64,000 nt of DNA from an uncultured Rhodospirillales bacterium. GTDB taxonomy: Bacteria; Pseudomonadota; Alphaproteobacteria; Rhodospirillales; JABHCV01. Location: NCBI GenBank assembly GCA_938092065.1, contig CALKND010000004.1, positions 112,283 through 176,282 on the forward strand, in the 5' to 3' direction. A program made the position numbers and the translations under genes. Positions within the stretch are counted from its first letter, which is position 1, and each line of letters begins with the position of its first letter. The notes beneath the pieces were generated by a model. That model did no database searches. It had not been told where the DNA came from and saw nothing but the letters and a program-made list of their open reading frames with translations. Of this stretch, positions 18,229 through 25,861 are shown one piece after another.

Positions 18229-19008
18229 ATGGATCTAGGAATTTCTGGTAAAAGAGCATTAGTTTTGGCGTCTTCTAAGGGGCTGGGAAGGGCCTGCGCT
18301 ATGTCGCTTGCACGTGAGGGGGCGAGCGTCACTATTTCGGCACGCACCAAAGGGAAGCTTGAGGCAACAGCCGAAGACATTCGCAAACTGACGGGGGCCA
18401 AAGTTACGACTGTTGTTGCCGATATCACAACTGAAGAAGGTCGCAAAGTAACCCTCGCTGCTTGTCCAAGTCCTGATATTTTAGTTAATAACGCAGGTGG
18501 GCCACCGACGGGTGATTTTCGTGATTGGGATAGGGAGGACTGGATTGCCGCCATCGACGCCAATATGTTAAGCGCCATATTTATGATAAAAGCAACAGTT
18601 GATGGTATGATAAGTCGCAACTTTGGACGTATCGTTAATATCACTTCGTCGGCGGTTAAAGCACCTATTGAGGTGCTTGGTCTTTCCAATGGTGCTCGTT
18701 GCGGCTTGACAGGTTTTTGTGCAGGGCTTGCACGTAAGACGGTAGCACATAACGTTACCCTTAATGCTATTTTGCCCGGACCGTTCGACACGGACCGCCT
18801 AGCAGCAACACTCGAAGGATCATCTATAGTATCAGGCAAGTCACTTGAAGACACTACAGCTGAGCGTAAGGCAGAAAATCCGTCTGGACGATTTGGTGAC
18901 CCTGCAGAATTTGGTGAACTTTGTGCCTTTATTTGTAGCGCTCAGGCGGGTTATATTACTGGTCAGAACCTGCTCATTGATGGAGGAGGGTACCCCGGCA
19001 CTTTATAA
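18229..19008 (+). CDS. Short-chain dehydrogenase/reductase with atypical active site
   Basis: A 259-residue SDR-fold protein. The nucleotide motif ASSKGLGRACA (about 14-24) and NNAGG (about 87-91) are standard, and the C-terminus (ITGQNLLIDGGGYPG) is typical of 3-oxoacyl-reductase-like SDRs. The catalytic YxxxK is absent: after the ITSSAV serine block the aligned region reads LGLSNGARCGL, with Asn-Gly-Ala-Arg where Tyr is expected. Such SN-x-x-R variants exist in a subgroup whose activity is unclear. It starts 11 bp after hdaA with AAGG ahead of the ATG. Confidence 0.85.
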   Translation: MDLGISGKRALVLASSKGLGRACAMSLAREGASVTISARTKGKLEATAEDIRKLTGAKVTTVVADITTEEGRKVTLAACPSPDILVNNAGGPPTGDFRDWDREDWIAAIDANMLSAIFMIKATVDGMISRNFGRIVNITSSAVKAPIEVLGLSNGARCGLTGFCAGLARKTVAHNVTLNAILPGPFDTDRLAATLEGSSIVSGKSLEDTTAERKAENPSGRFGDPAEFGELCAFICSAQAGYITGQNLLIDGGGYPGTL

Positions 19009-19084
19009 ACAGTTTTAAAATTGTAGGGGGAATTAATAATATATTATAATACATTATATTTCTTTGAAGCTTGGATAAGTTCTA

Positions 19085-19200
19085 CTTAAAGCGTTTAACT
19101 GGGATCAAATATCTGTGATTGAAATTTGACGCTTTAAGCATTCAATAACTGCTATGTTTTTATTGCAGCAAGATCATGGCATTGCTTTAAAGATCCCAGT
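19085..19200. other. Two interleaved inverted repeats between convergent genes
   Basis: In the 222-bp gap between the SDR stop and the rnd stop, CTTAAAGCGT (19085-19094) is the exact reverse complement of 19129-19138, and ACTGGGATC (19098-19106), which lies inside that loop, pairs exactly with GATCCCAGT at 19192-19200. The two pairings cross, so in RNA they would form a pseudoknot or compete. No T-run follows, so this is not a simple terminator. Confidence 0.4.
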
Positions 19201-19230
19201 AAAGGTGTATAGTTCTGAAAAGCAGTGATT

Positions 19231-20388
19231 TTAGTCAGATGGTTTCATCAGACACAGACGTTTATTTTTGATGACAAAACCCAACTCGCCCTTGCAGAGC
19301 TTGAGGGCATCATTTCCAAACAACTCACGCCGCCAGCCATGCATTGTGCGCACATCTGCATTTCCACCAAAAGCAGCAATCAACTCGATGTCATTGGCTG
19401 AGGCAAGTAATTTTTGAGCTACGTCACCATCATCGCACTTCATTTTTAAAAGAACTCTGAGCAGGTCAATGACCGGCCCAAGACCTCGGGGTATTTCAAC
19501 CTTGTGTTTTGGCTTGGGGCAATCTGCATCTGGGACTGCAACGCCTTTTTTAATGGCTTCAAGTAGTTTTAGCCCAGAAGGTCCTTCCGCCATTTTACGC
19601 CCCAGCCCGCGAGTGCGCTCAAGATCATTCACAGTTTTTGGTGCGTGATGAGCAATTTCCTGCAAGGTCTCATCTCGCAGTATACGGTTGCGTGGTTGGT
19701 TGCGCTTTCTAGCCTCAAGTTCACGCCAAGCAGAAATTTCCCTCAAAACTGCCAGATAACGCGGTTTGGTGCCTCGCGATTTAATGCGCAGGTAAGATTT
19801 GTAGGGATCGGGATCATAGGTTTTTGGTGAGTTTAAAATTGCCATTTCTTCATCCAGCCAATCTTCACGGCCATTGGCTTTTAGCTTTTCGCTCAATTTA
19901 ATATATGCGTCGCGCAAGTAGGTGACGTCAGATAATGCATAGGTGATTTGGCGGTCGCTTAGGGGGCGTAAAGACCAGTCCGTAAAGCGCGAAGACTTAT
20001 CAATCTCAACTTTAGTTAGTTTGGCGATCAAAGTTTGGTAACCAACTGAATCTCCAAAACCGCAAACCATGGCTGCAACTTGTGTGTCGAACAATGGTGC
20101 CGGAACATGTCCCATTAGTTGATAGAAGATTTCAAGGTCCTGTCTTGCTGCATGAAAAACCTTAAGTATGGAAGGATCGTCAAGAAGAGCAATTAACGGA
20201 GTTAAGTCAATGCCCTGGGCAAGTGGGTCAATGGCCTTAGCATCGTCAGGGCCAGCTACCTGGATCAGGCAAAGTACCGGCCAATATGTGGTTTCACGCA
20301 TAAATTCGGTGTCGACCGTGATAAATGGTGTTCCGGAGAGGCTTTTGCAGAAAGCATCAAGAGTTACATTGTTGGTAATCAAATCCAT
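19231..20388 (-). CDS. rnd: Ribonuclease D
   Basis: A 385-residue DEDDy exonuclease. Exo I is FITVDTEFMRETTY, Exo II holds HAARQDLEIFYQLMG, and Exo III is YALSDVTYLRDAY. An HRDC domain follows (about residues 200-285: AWRELEARKRNQPRNRILRD). RNase D trims 3' ends of tRNA precursors and other small RNAs. I start at MDLITNN, position 20388, which gives the usual family N-terminus; a longer reading frame begins 48 bases earlier. Confidence 0.93.
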   Translation of the reverse strand: MDLITNNVTLDAFCKSLSGTPFITVDTEFMRETTYWPVLCLIQVAGPDDAKAIDPLAQGIDLTPLIALLDDPSILKVFHAARQDLEIFYQLMGHVPAPLFDTQVAAMVCGFGDSVGYQTLIAKLTKVEIDKSSRFTDWSLRPLSDRQITYALSDVTYLRDAYIKLSEKLKANGREDWLDEEMAILNSPKTYDPDPYKSYLRIKSRGTKPRYLAVLREISAWRELEARKRNQPRNRILRDETLQEIAHHAPKTVNDLERTRGLGRKMAEGPSGLKLLEAIKKGVAVPDADCPKPKHKVEIPRGLGPVIDLLRVLLKMKCDDGDVAQKLLASANDIELIAAFGGNADVRTMHGWRRELFGNDALKLCKGELGFVIKNKRLCLMKPSD

Positions 20389-20549
20389 ACTTCGACATAT
20401 ACAGTTAAAGTGAGGGAAGGAAAACCCCGTTATCATTGAAACTCAGAGTATGGGGCTTAAAAGCTAATATTGCTGGCCAAAACCGTTCAACAGCATCATA
20501 ATTGGTTAGTGATGAATAAATTTTAATAACCGGCAAAAAAGTTACAAAA

Positions 20550-21446
20550 ATGATTTTCAGTATTAACGTAATAGTGCGCAGAATTTCCATTATTTCCTGT
20601 GCGATGCTACTCTCGGGCTGTGCAATGCCTATGCCTTTTCAAATAGCTTCTTGGGCACTTGACGGAATTTCGTATATTGTGACTGAGAAATCAGTGACTG
20701 ATCACGGCATTTCAATTGTTGCTCAAAAAGACTGTGCCTTGTTACGAGTTGTTCAAGGCGATGATATCTGCAGTACCTATGATGATAGTGGAAAAATTGC
20801 TATTGCCAAAATTGGTGATGCTGATAGTGCTGATGAAATAAAGTTAAAGGGTGTGGGAGGAGAAACAGCCAACATTGCAGCTTTTGCTCCAACTAAAACA
20901 AATCCCCAATTGCCTGAGTCCTCCACTTTTAATCACGTGAATGTACAGCCTGAATCAGCACAAAACCCCCGGCTTTTAATTTTAGGTGCACGCGTTTGGA
21001 GTGACCACTTGGACGCTGATATGTATTATGTTGTTGGTAGCTTTTCTAACCGTGACAATGCCCAGAGTTTGATCAGCAAGCACAGTGATCTTGGGCCCGC
21101 TATATTGGTATCGTATCTTAATGGCAAAAAAGTTTACCGTGTTGCAGTGGGACCGTTTAAAAATTATCAGAGAAAAGACGTTAAAATAAGCATAAGGAAC
21201 TCTGGTATTAGTAATGCTTGGGCGATGCATATTGACCATCAAAAATGGAGGCTTTCCTCTCAACAAGATTTTTCTAACACTGGCAAGCCTTTTGCATTGG
21301 CTCCAGAGAGTATAAAGCCAACAACAAAAACTACACCCTCGCAAAAACAGGCTTTTGTTGGTGAAGTTGCTAAAATACCCATGCCTAAAAATAAGTTCAG
21401 CATGAATAGGTGGGGTTCTTCTAGCAGGCAATTTTCCAAAACTTGA
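20550..21446 (+). CDS. SPOR-domain lipoprotein
   Basis: A 298-residue exported protein with a lipoprotein signal (RRISIISCAMLLSGCAMP; lipid-accepting Cys in LLSGC at about 24). A SPOR domain is readable at about residues 155-215: MYYVVGSFSNRDNAQSLISK, then GKKVYRVAVGPFKNY. SPOR domains bind denuded peptidoglycan at division septa, so the protein probably works in cell-wall or division processes. The region between signal and SPOR looks unstructured apart from a short Cys-containing segment, and the C-terminal tail is rich in Lys, Ser and Pro. Confidence 0.85.
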   Translation: MIFSINVIVRRISIISCAMLLSGCAMPMPFQIASWALDGISYIVTEKSVTDHGISIVAQKDCALLRVVQGDDICSTYDDSGKIAIAKIGDADSADEIKLKGVGGETANIAAFAPTKTNPQLPESSTFNHVNVQPESAQNPRLLILGARVWSDHLDADMYYVVGSFSNRDNAQSLISKHSDLGPAILVSYLNGKKVYRVAVGPFKNYQRKDVKISIRNSGISNAWAMHIDHQKWRLSSQQDFSNTGKPFALAPESIKPTTKTTPSQKQAFVGEVAKIPMPKNKFSMNRWGSSSRQFSKT

Positions 21447-21877
21447 TTATGGTTTTTTTGCCCGAGTTGGAAGTTGCTTGTTTTTTCATTTTTTGTAGTT
21501 CAAAGCTTTTAGATAATTAGCACCACAAAATAATTTTTCGGCCCTTCGCGGGAGCTAAGTCTTTCAGGCCTTCGCAGATTTAGTTGCTTCAAGTATAGAG
21601 AAGAAATGTGCTCCTTAACCTCAACAAGGATTACATCAACATTATTTGTTTAGGTGAAAGCCTTAATATGGAGAATCTGCCTTCAATATCTTTTTGAGGA
21701 AGTCGTCAGTTTCTCAATTAGAATCCTCAAAGCGAAGTAGTGTGCCGGTATGTTTGGCTGGTCACTTTTTTGATTGGTTATATTAATAGGGTAATAGGGT
21801 TAAAAATATTATTGAGGTTTTAACGACGCTGAGAGTTAGATAGTCTAACGTATTAATTACTGCAAATGGCCCAAATG
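21447..21877. other. Intergenic stretch, nothing recognised
   Basis: 431 bp between two convergent genes. It is AT-rich with stops in all frames, and I see no RNA gene, strong hairpin or repeat. A short run around 21540-21590 repeats the word TTCGC in GCCCTTCGCGGG and GGCCTTCGCAG, without a clear stem. Confidence 0.5.
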
Positions 21878-22768
21878 TTAATTAAGCCATGCGGCACCGC
21901 GGACGCCACTTGAAGCCCCATGTATGTTTTCTGACAGGCGGGTGTCAACATGGTCTGAGAACACCCACTGGTCCCAAAGGCTGGGTATGCTCTCATAAAG
22001 TTGGGATATATTAGATAGTCCACCACCAAGTACAATAATATCCGGGTCTAGGATGTTTATGACACTAGCTAGGGCCCGAGCTAAACGATTCTCATAGCGG
22101 TTTAGAGCTGCTTTAGAGGCATGACTTCCAAGTTTGACAAGTTCACTGGCTTTGCAGACCTGATTGCTTTCTCGTTCATAATCTGCGGCCAGACCAGGAC
22201 CGGAGAGAAAGGTTTCTATGCAGCCCTTCAGACCACAGTAGCATTGAGGACCAGGCCGTTCGTCATCTGTGGCCCAAGGCAGAGGGTTATGCCCCCATTC
22301 GCCGGTTATACCATTTATACCTTTTATAGCCTTACCTTTGATGGCAAGGCAACCGCCAACTCCGGTGCCAAGGATAACTCCAAAAACTAAGTTTGCACCT
22401 GCACCCGCCCCATCGGTTGCTTCTGATACGGTAAAGCAGTTGGCGTCATTAGCAAGGCGAACCGGACGCTTAAGCGCCTTAGCAAGGTCCCGATTCATGT
22501 CCTGACCTATGAGGCAAGTCGAATTAGCATTTTTGATTAAGGAAGTCGCAGGCGATACAGTGCCGGGAATACCTATGCCAACTGGAGTTTCATTATGTTT
22601 GAGATTGCTCAGTTGCTCCAAAATTGCAACCAGATCAGTTATGGCCTGAATAGTGCCTGCGTAGTCACCGGCCGGGGTAGCGATCTTATGGCGAGCTTTC
22701 TCACTGCCCTGATCATCAAGTAGTATTCCTTCTATCTTAGTACCGCCAAGGTCAATTCCAATACGCAT
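21878..22768 (-). CDS. ROK family sugar kinase
   Basis: A 296-residue kinase. The phosphate motif GIDLGGTKIEGILLD opens the protein, the ROK signature with GTGVGGCLAIKGK is at about 130, and the zinc site CYCGLKGCIETFLSGPGL is at about 175-192, preceded by GEWGHNPLPW, which carries the zinc-binding His. Members phosphorylate glucose, fructose, N-acetylglucosamine or related sugars. The spacing resembles fructokinase/glucokinase (Mak/NagK-type), but the sugar cannot be read. It is immediately downstream of a small unknown gene on the same strand. Confidence 0.9.
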   Translation of the reverse strand: MRIGIDLGGTKIEGILLDDQGSEKARHKIATPAGDYAGTIQAITDLVAILEQLSNLKHNETPVGIGIPGTVSPATSLIKNANSTCLIGQDMNRDLAKALKRPVRLANDANCFTVSEATDGAGAGANLVFGVILGTGVGGCLAIKGKAIKGINGITGEWGHNPLPWATDDERPGPQCYCGLKGCIETFLSGPGLAADYERESNQVCKASELVKLGSHASKAALNRYENRLARALASVINILDPDIIVLGGGLSNISQLYESIPSLWDQWVFSDHVDTRLSENIHGASSGVRGAAWLN

Positions 22769-22790
22769 AATTTTACCATATCATTATGAT

Positions 22791-23144
22791 TCAGGCTGGA
22801 TCGGACAGGGATTCCAAAATTGTGTCATCTGTGAAAGTTGCTTGAAGGAACTTTCCTTTTATGAAACGGGCACAAGGAAATGGAATATGGCTTGGTTGTC
22901 TGGCAGAATTGGAAGTTATTTTGCTATAGGTTGGTTCGTTGTCACCGATGCCACGCACATACAAGATAGAGTTAGTCATAAGTTTTATAGCAGCCATGTC
23001 CTGCGCGTGCCTGCAATTTTGAGCCATGATTGTATCTGTAAGGACTTCTTTTGGCGATTTTGCATTCACGTAGAAGACAATAAAAGGCCGCGTTTCATTT
23101 TCCTGCGGATCGCATAGTTTTTTTATCTTAACCTTGGAAGGCAT
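22791..23144 (-). CDS. Hypothetical protein
   Basis: A 117-residue reading frame that I do not recognise, 22 bp upstream of the ROK kinase gene on the same strand. It starts at an ATG with GAGG 11 bases before it. It has no signal peptide or membrane helix, four cysteines, and a mixed basic composition. A plus-strand frame of 91 residues occupies the same DNA; the minus frame is preferred because of the ribosome-binding site and the operon position. It may not be real. Confidence 0.45.
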   Translation of the reverse strand: MPSKVKIKKLCDPQENETRPFIVFYVNAKSPKEVLTDTIMAQNCRHAQDMAAIKLMTNSILYVRGIGDNEPTYSKITSNSARQPSHIPFPCARFIKGKFLQATFTDDTILESLSDPA

Positions 23145-24117
23145 AATTTGAAAATCCTCGTGCCTGCCGGGGCTTTTGTAAATTTTTAGTCTCAGATTTC
23201 AAAAAAACGCCCCCAACTAATCTCTTTGAAAAATAAATTCTAAAACCAATTATGTGTCTGTATTGTTATACGACTCGTTGGAATCGCTAGACTCTTTCCG
23301 TATATCAATCCAACTTCGGAATATTGTATATACTGTGTTGTGTCAACAGCCATAACACATCATCTAGTAATGTATTTGTTAAGTGTTGGGTGTAAATGGA
23401 AGGCATTTACCGTAAAAGAAACCGTTTTTGATGGTTGCTCTCTCAAAAGTAAATTAAAAAAAAGCGGAAAAATAGATTCTTTTCAATAGTTTGAATCAAT
23501 ATCGTTTTGACTCAATAAATTTTGGTTTTGAGTTTTCTAAAAAAATTAGAGGTATTGCTCATAGTGCTGGTTAAGGAAGTTTTTTTATATTTTTTTTAAA
23601 CAACTAGTAATTTGGAGCTAAATAAATGGTGGTGAAATTGTTTTTTTCTCGGCAGATTCTCCCCAGATTCGCAACGTGTTTGTCCATATATTAGCCAAAA
23701 AAGTGAAAAATATCTTGTTGACGTTAACTATTTAGATACAAGAAACCCCTAATTTAGTCAGTAGTTTTTTTACGATCTAGTAGGGGGGATGATTGTGTCA
23801 GTTGTCACATTAGAGGAAACAAAAAAGTTAGATTTAATAAGAAACTTAAATAGTTTTTCAAATAAATTTGTATCTGTTTTTAACAGCCCATATGAATGAG
23901 GAAATTAGTTGCTCAGGTGCGTGCTGCAAACAGCATCAGGTTAAGGTACTAAATCTTTAGCAATGTTTGTTGCAATAGGAAGGTATAATTCGACGTTGTC
24001 TCTCCCCAGAGAATGCATTGGGTTAGACTGCCTCTGTAGATGTTGGTTTCTAGTAGATTAAGTATCTTGATGATGCGCAGGATGACGTTTTGATTAAAAA
24101 AAGAGAGATCTATAAAA
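23145..24117. other. Long AT-rich gene-poor region
   Basis: About 970 bp without a convincing gene of normal size. It is strongly AT-rich. A 7-bp hairpin lies at 23392-23410 (GTAAATG, loop GAAGG, CATTTAC). One very short reading frame with a strong ribosome-binding site at 23795-23899 is listed separately. A second small inverted repeat (TGCTG, CAAA, CAGCA) lies near 23925. No tRNA, terminator with a T-run, or insertion-sequence remnant was seen. Confidence 0.5.
23795..23899 (+). CDS. Possible 34-residue small protein
   Basis: A GTG start at 23795 is preceded five to six bases upstream by a G-rich AGGGGGG ribosome-binding site, and the frame encodes a 34-residue product (SVVTLEETKKLDLIRNLN near the start). 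An ATG two codons earlier overlaps the G-run. The product is charged at the N-terminus and hydrophobic or aromatic at the end, with no known family. The strong start site in otherwise non-coding DNA is the only support. Confidence 0.25.
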   Translation: MSVVTLEETKKLDLIRNLNSFSNKFVSVFNSPYE

Positions 24118-25002
24118 ATGAGCCATCTTGACGGTATTACCCACGACGGGCTTCAGACTGCACTTGGCATCAAGGCAAACTATCGAGCCAACGAGCCAAT
24201 CTGCCTACCCGGTGAGGATGCTAGGATGCTGCTTCCTGAGAACTTGATGAATATTGATGTAGATTTGCAGTCTATTGAAGATCCGCTTGCACTTTCAATG
24301 ATGGCAACTCGCGATCCCGAACCGCCTATGGCACTTGCGGCAGCAACCCGTCTGAGTCCTTTGGGCCAAAAATCACCGTTGATCAATGGCATGCTTCAAG
24401 TAGTTAAAGAAACCACGAAGCATCCTATGATTGCTAAGTGTATTTCACTAATAACTGATAGTGCATTTAGTCCAGAATCTATAAGTAATGTTCGTGGTCA
24501 CGCCAGAAAATATATTATCAAAAGTCGCAGGGAATATACACTTGCACTACGACAAAACTTACAGGCATTGTTGGACGGCTCAATCGCACCTCGGCTTTTT
24601 GTTTGTGAGTTTTTTGAGTTAACTGAAGCTGGTAATATGCGTAGTGATATTCGGAAGAAGTTAGTGCTTAGCCTTTTGTTATCAGAGAATATACGTCCTT
24701 CTATTAAGTTTTTGTTTCTCGAAAATTTTGATGAATTGCCCAGTCCAGTAAGAAGGGCTATTGTATGTGAAGTCATGAGAGCAGAGTCTAGCCATCACAT
24801 GGAAATACTTAAAGAAGAACTGCGCTGGATGACTTCAAAAGCAGTAGAAATTCCTAAATTTTTAGCGCTGAAAGATACGCAACAGGGGAAAGACTACTTG
24901 GCACAGCCAGTTTTAAAACAAAAGGTTAAAGGAAAGCATCGGCCTTGGGTCCCTGGGGAAGGTTCTGCTGTTCCAATAAAAACAGAAGTTCTCTGGCATT
25001 AA
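24118..25002 (+). CDS. Hypothetical protein, 294 residues
   Basis: I do not recognise this protein. It has no signal peptide and no membrane helices. The N-terminal 85 residues look extended or disordered and Pro/Leu-rich. From about residue 95 on it is probably all-helical, with a regular block from RLFVCEFFELTEAGNMRSDI through LSLLLSENIRPSIKFLFL to VRRAIVCEVMRAESSHHM that resembles helical repeats. The tail is basic (KQKVKGKHRPW). It is alone, after a 970-bp gene-poor stretch and convergent with the ArsR-type regulator. Base composition is similar to neighbouring genes. Confidence 0.75.
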   Translation: MSHLDGITHDGLQTALGIKANYRANEPICLPGEDARMLLPENLMNIDVDLQSIEDPLALSMMATRDPEPPMALAAATRLSPLGQKSPLINGMLQVVKETTKHPMIAKCISLITDSAFSPESISNVRGHARKYIIKSRREYTLALRQNLQALLDGSIAPRLFVCEFFELTEAGNMRSDIRKKLVLSLLLSENIRPSIKFLFLENFDELPSPVRRAIVCEVMRAESSHHMEILKEELRWMTSKAVEIPKFLALKDTQQGKDYLAQPVLKQKVKGKHRPWVPGEGSAVPIKTEVLWH

Positions 25003-25007
25003 AAGTA

Positions 25008-25373
25008 CTATACGACAACTGCTGCTTCATCATCACCAAGTGACAGCATTGCCTCGGTTCCACAATAAAGTTCGTATAGGGTTTCGATTACGGCACTTGC
25101 TTCTTCACCAGCCAATGAATAATAAATATTCTGTGCCTCGCGGCGGGTTGAAACAAGTTGATCTCGACGGAGACGTGCAAGATGTTGAGACAAAGCTGAC
25201 TGACTTAGACCAACAACTCCTTCAAGTTCGCTAACACATTTTTCACTGGGAACTAACTGACAGAGAATTAGCAAGCGATGTTGATTGCTCATGGCCTTCA
25301 GTAATATACTTGCACGTTTGGCATTGGCTTGAATTTGCTCTAGGTCAATTAACGTCTCAATTGTCTCACCCAT
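25008..25373 (-). CDS. ArsR-family regulator, SqrR/BigR-like
   Basis: A 121-residue winged-helix regulator: KAMSNQHRLLILCQLV, then the recognition helix GLSQSALSQHLARLRRD, and wing VSTRREAQNIYYSL. Cys38 (LLILC) and Cys104 (LYELYC) are 66 residues apart, the same spacing as the persulfide-sensing pair of SqrR (Cys41/Cys107) and BigR (Cys42/Cys108), as I recall those numbers. This suggests a repressor that responds to sulfide or persulfide. It is about 255 bp from a divergent tusA-like gene. The start is at MGETIE; an ATG seven codons upstream is also in frame. Confidence 0.88.
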   Translation of the reverse strand: MGETIETLIDLEQIQANAKRASILLKAMSNQHRLLILCQLVPSEKCVSELEGVVGLSQSALSQHLARLRRDQLVSTRREAQNIYYSLAGEEASAVIETLYELYCGTEAMLSLGDDEAAVVV

Positions 25374-25418
25374 ATCTGTCCTCCACCCACCCATATATTG
25401 TTGGCAATCTTAAACTTA

Positions 25419-25431
25419 TACAGTAGCTGTA
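25419..25431. promoter_or_regulatory. Candidate operator dyad upstream of the SqrR-like gene
   Basis: TACAG-TAG-CTGTA is a perfect 5-bp inverted repeat with a 3-bp centre, 46 bp upstream of the regulator start and within the shared region with the divergent tusA gene. Its position suits autoregulation. It is short, so chance is possible. Confidence 0.3.
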
Positions 25432-25627
25432 CTAAATCTAAAAAATTAACTAATTTAAACCTACATAATATACATTCATCCACCTAGATATAAATTAATT
25501 ACAAATTCACACGAGGCAGCTTTTAGCAAGAATGCAGGACAAATCGTTAAAGGGCCAATGTTTCTATCGTAGAAATATTGTAGTTATAAACTGATAATAA
25601 TGAAGAGTTTGGCAATAAGGGCAGATA

Positions 25628-25855
25628 ATGACAGATAGCATTACTTTAGATGTTAAGGGGTTGGGTTGCCCTGTTCCTATTATTAGAGCTAATCGTGCGG
25701 TCAAAGAAATGATCCCTGGAGATGTGCTAGTAGTGCTGGCAACAGATCCCGACGTGCCACAGGACTTTAAAATTTTCTGTAATACCACTGGCCATAAATT
25801 ATTGAGCTGTGAATCTGATAATAAAGGTTTTGTTGTTCGGCTTGAAGTTACTTAG
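25628..25855 (+). CDS. TusA-family sulfurtransferase
   Basis: A 75-residue protein with the two-layer sulfur-carrier fold and the CPxP motif (GLGCPVPIIRA; the persulfide-bearing Cys is Cys14). The rest (PGDVLVVLATDPDVPQDFKI, then GHKLLSC) is normal for the family. TusA proteins pass persulfide sulfur to tRNA 2-thiolation, molybdenum cofactor or sulfur-oxidation pathways. The divergent SqrR-like regulator suggests sulfane-sulfur handling. It converges on the RND permease gene with 6 bp between stops. Confidence 0.93.
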   Translation: MTDSITLDVKGLGCPVPIIRANRAVKEMIPGDVLVVLATDPDVPQDFKIFCNTTGHKLLSCESDNKGFVVRLEVT

Positions 25856-25861
25856 TTTGAA

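Noticed and set aside
22842..23117. Plus-strand frame of 91 codons
   Set aside because: It lies opposite the minus-strand hypothetical gene, which has the better start site and operon position. Neither is certain.
23392..23410. Hairpin GTAAATG-GAAGG-CATTTAC as a terminator
   Set aside because: Short AT-rich stem with no immediate T-run and no gene upstream on either strand to terminate.
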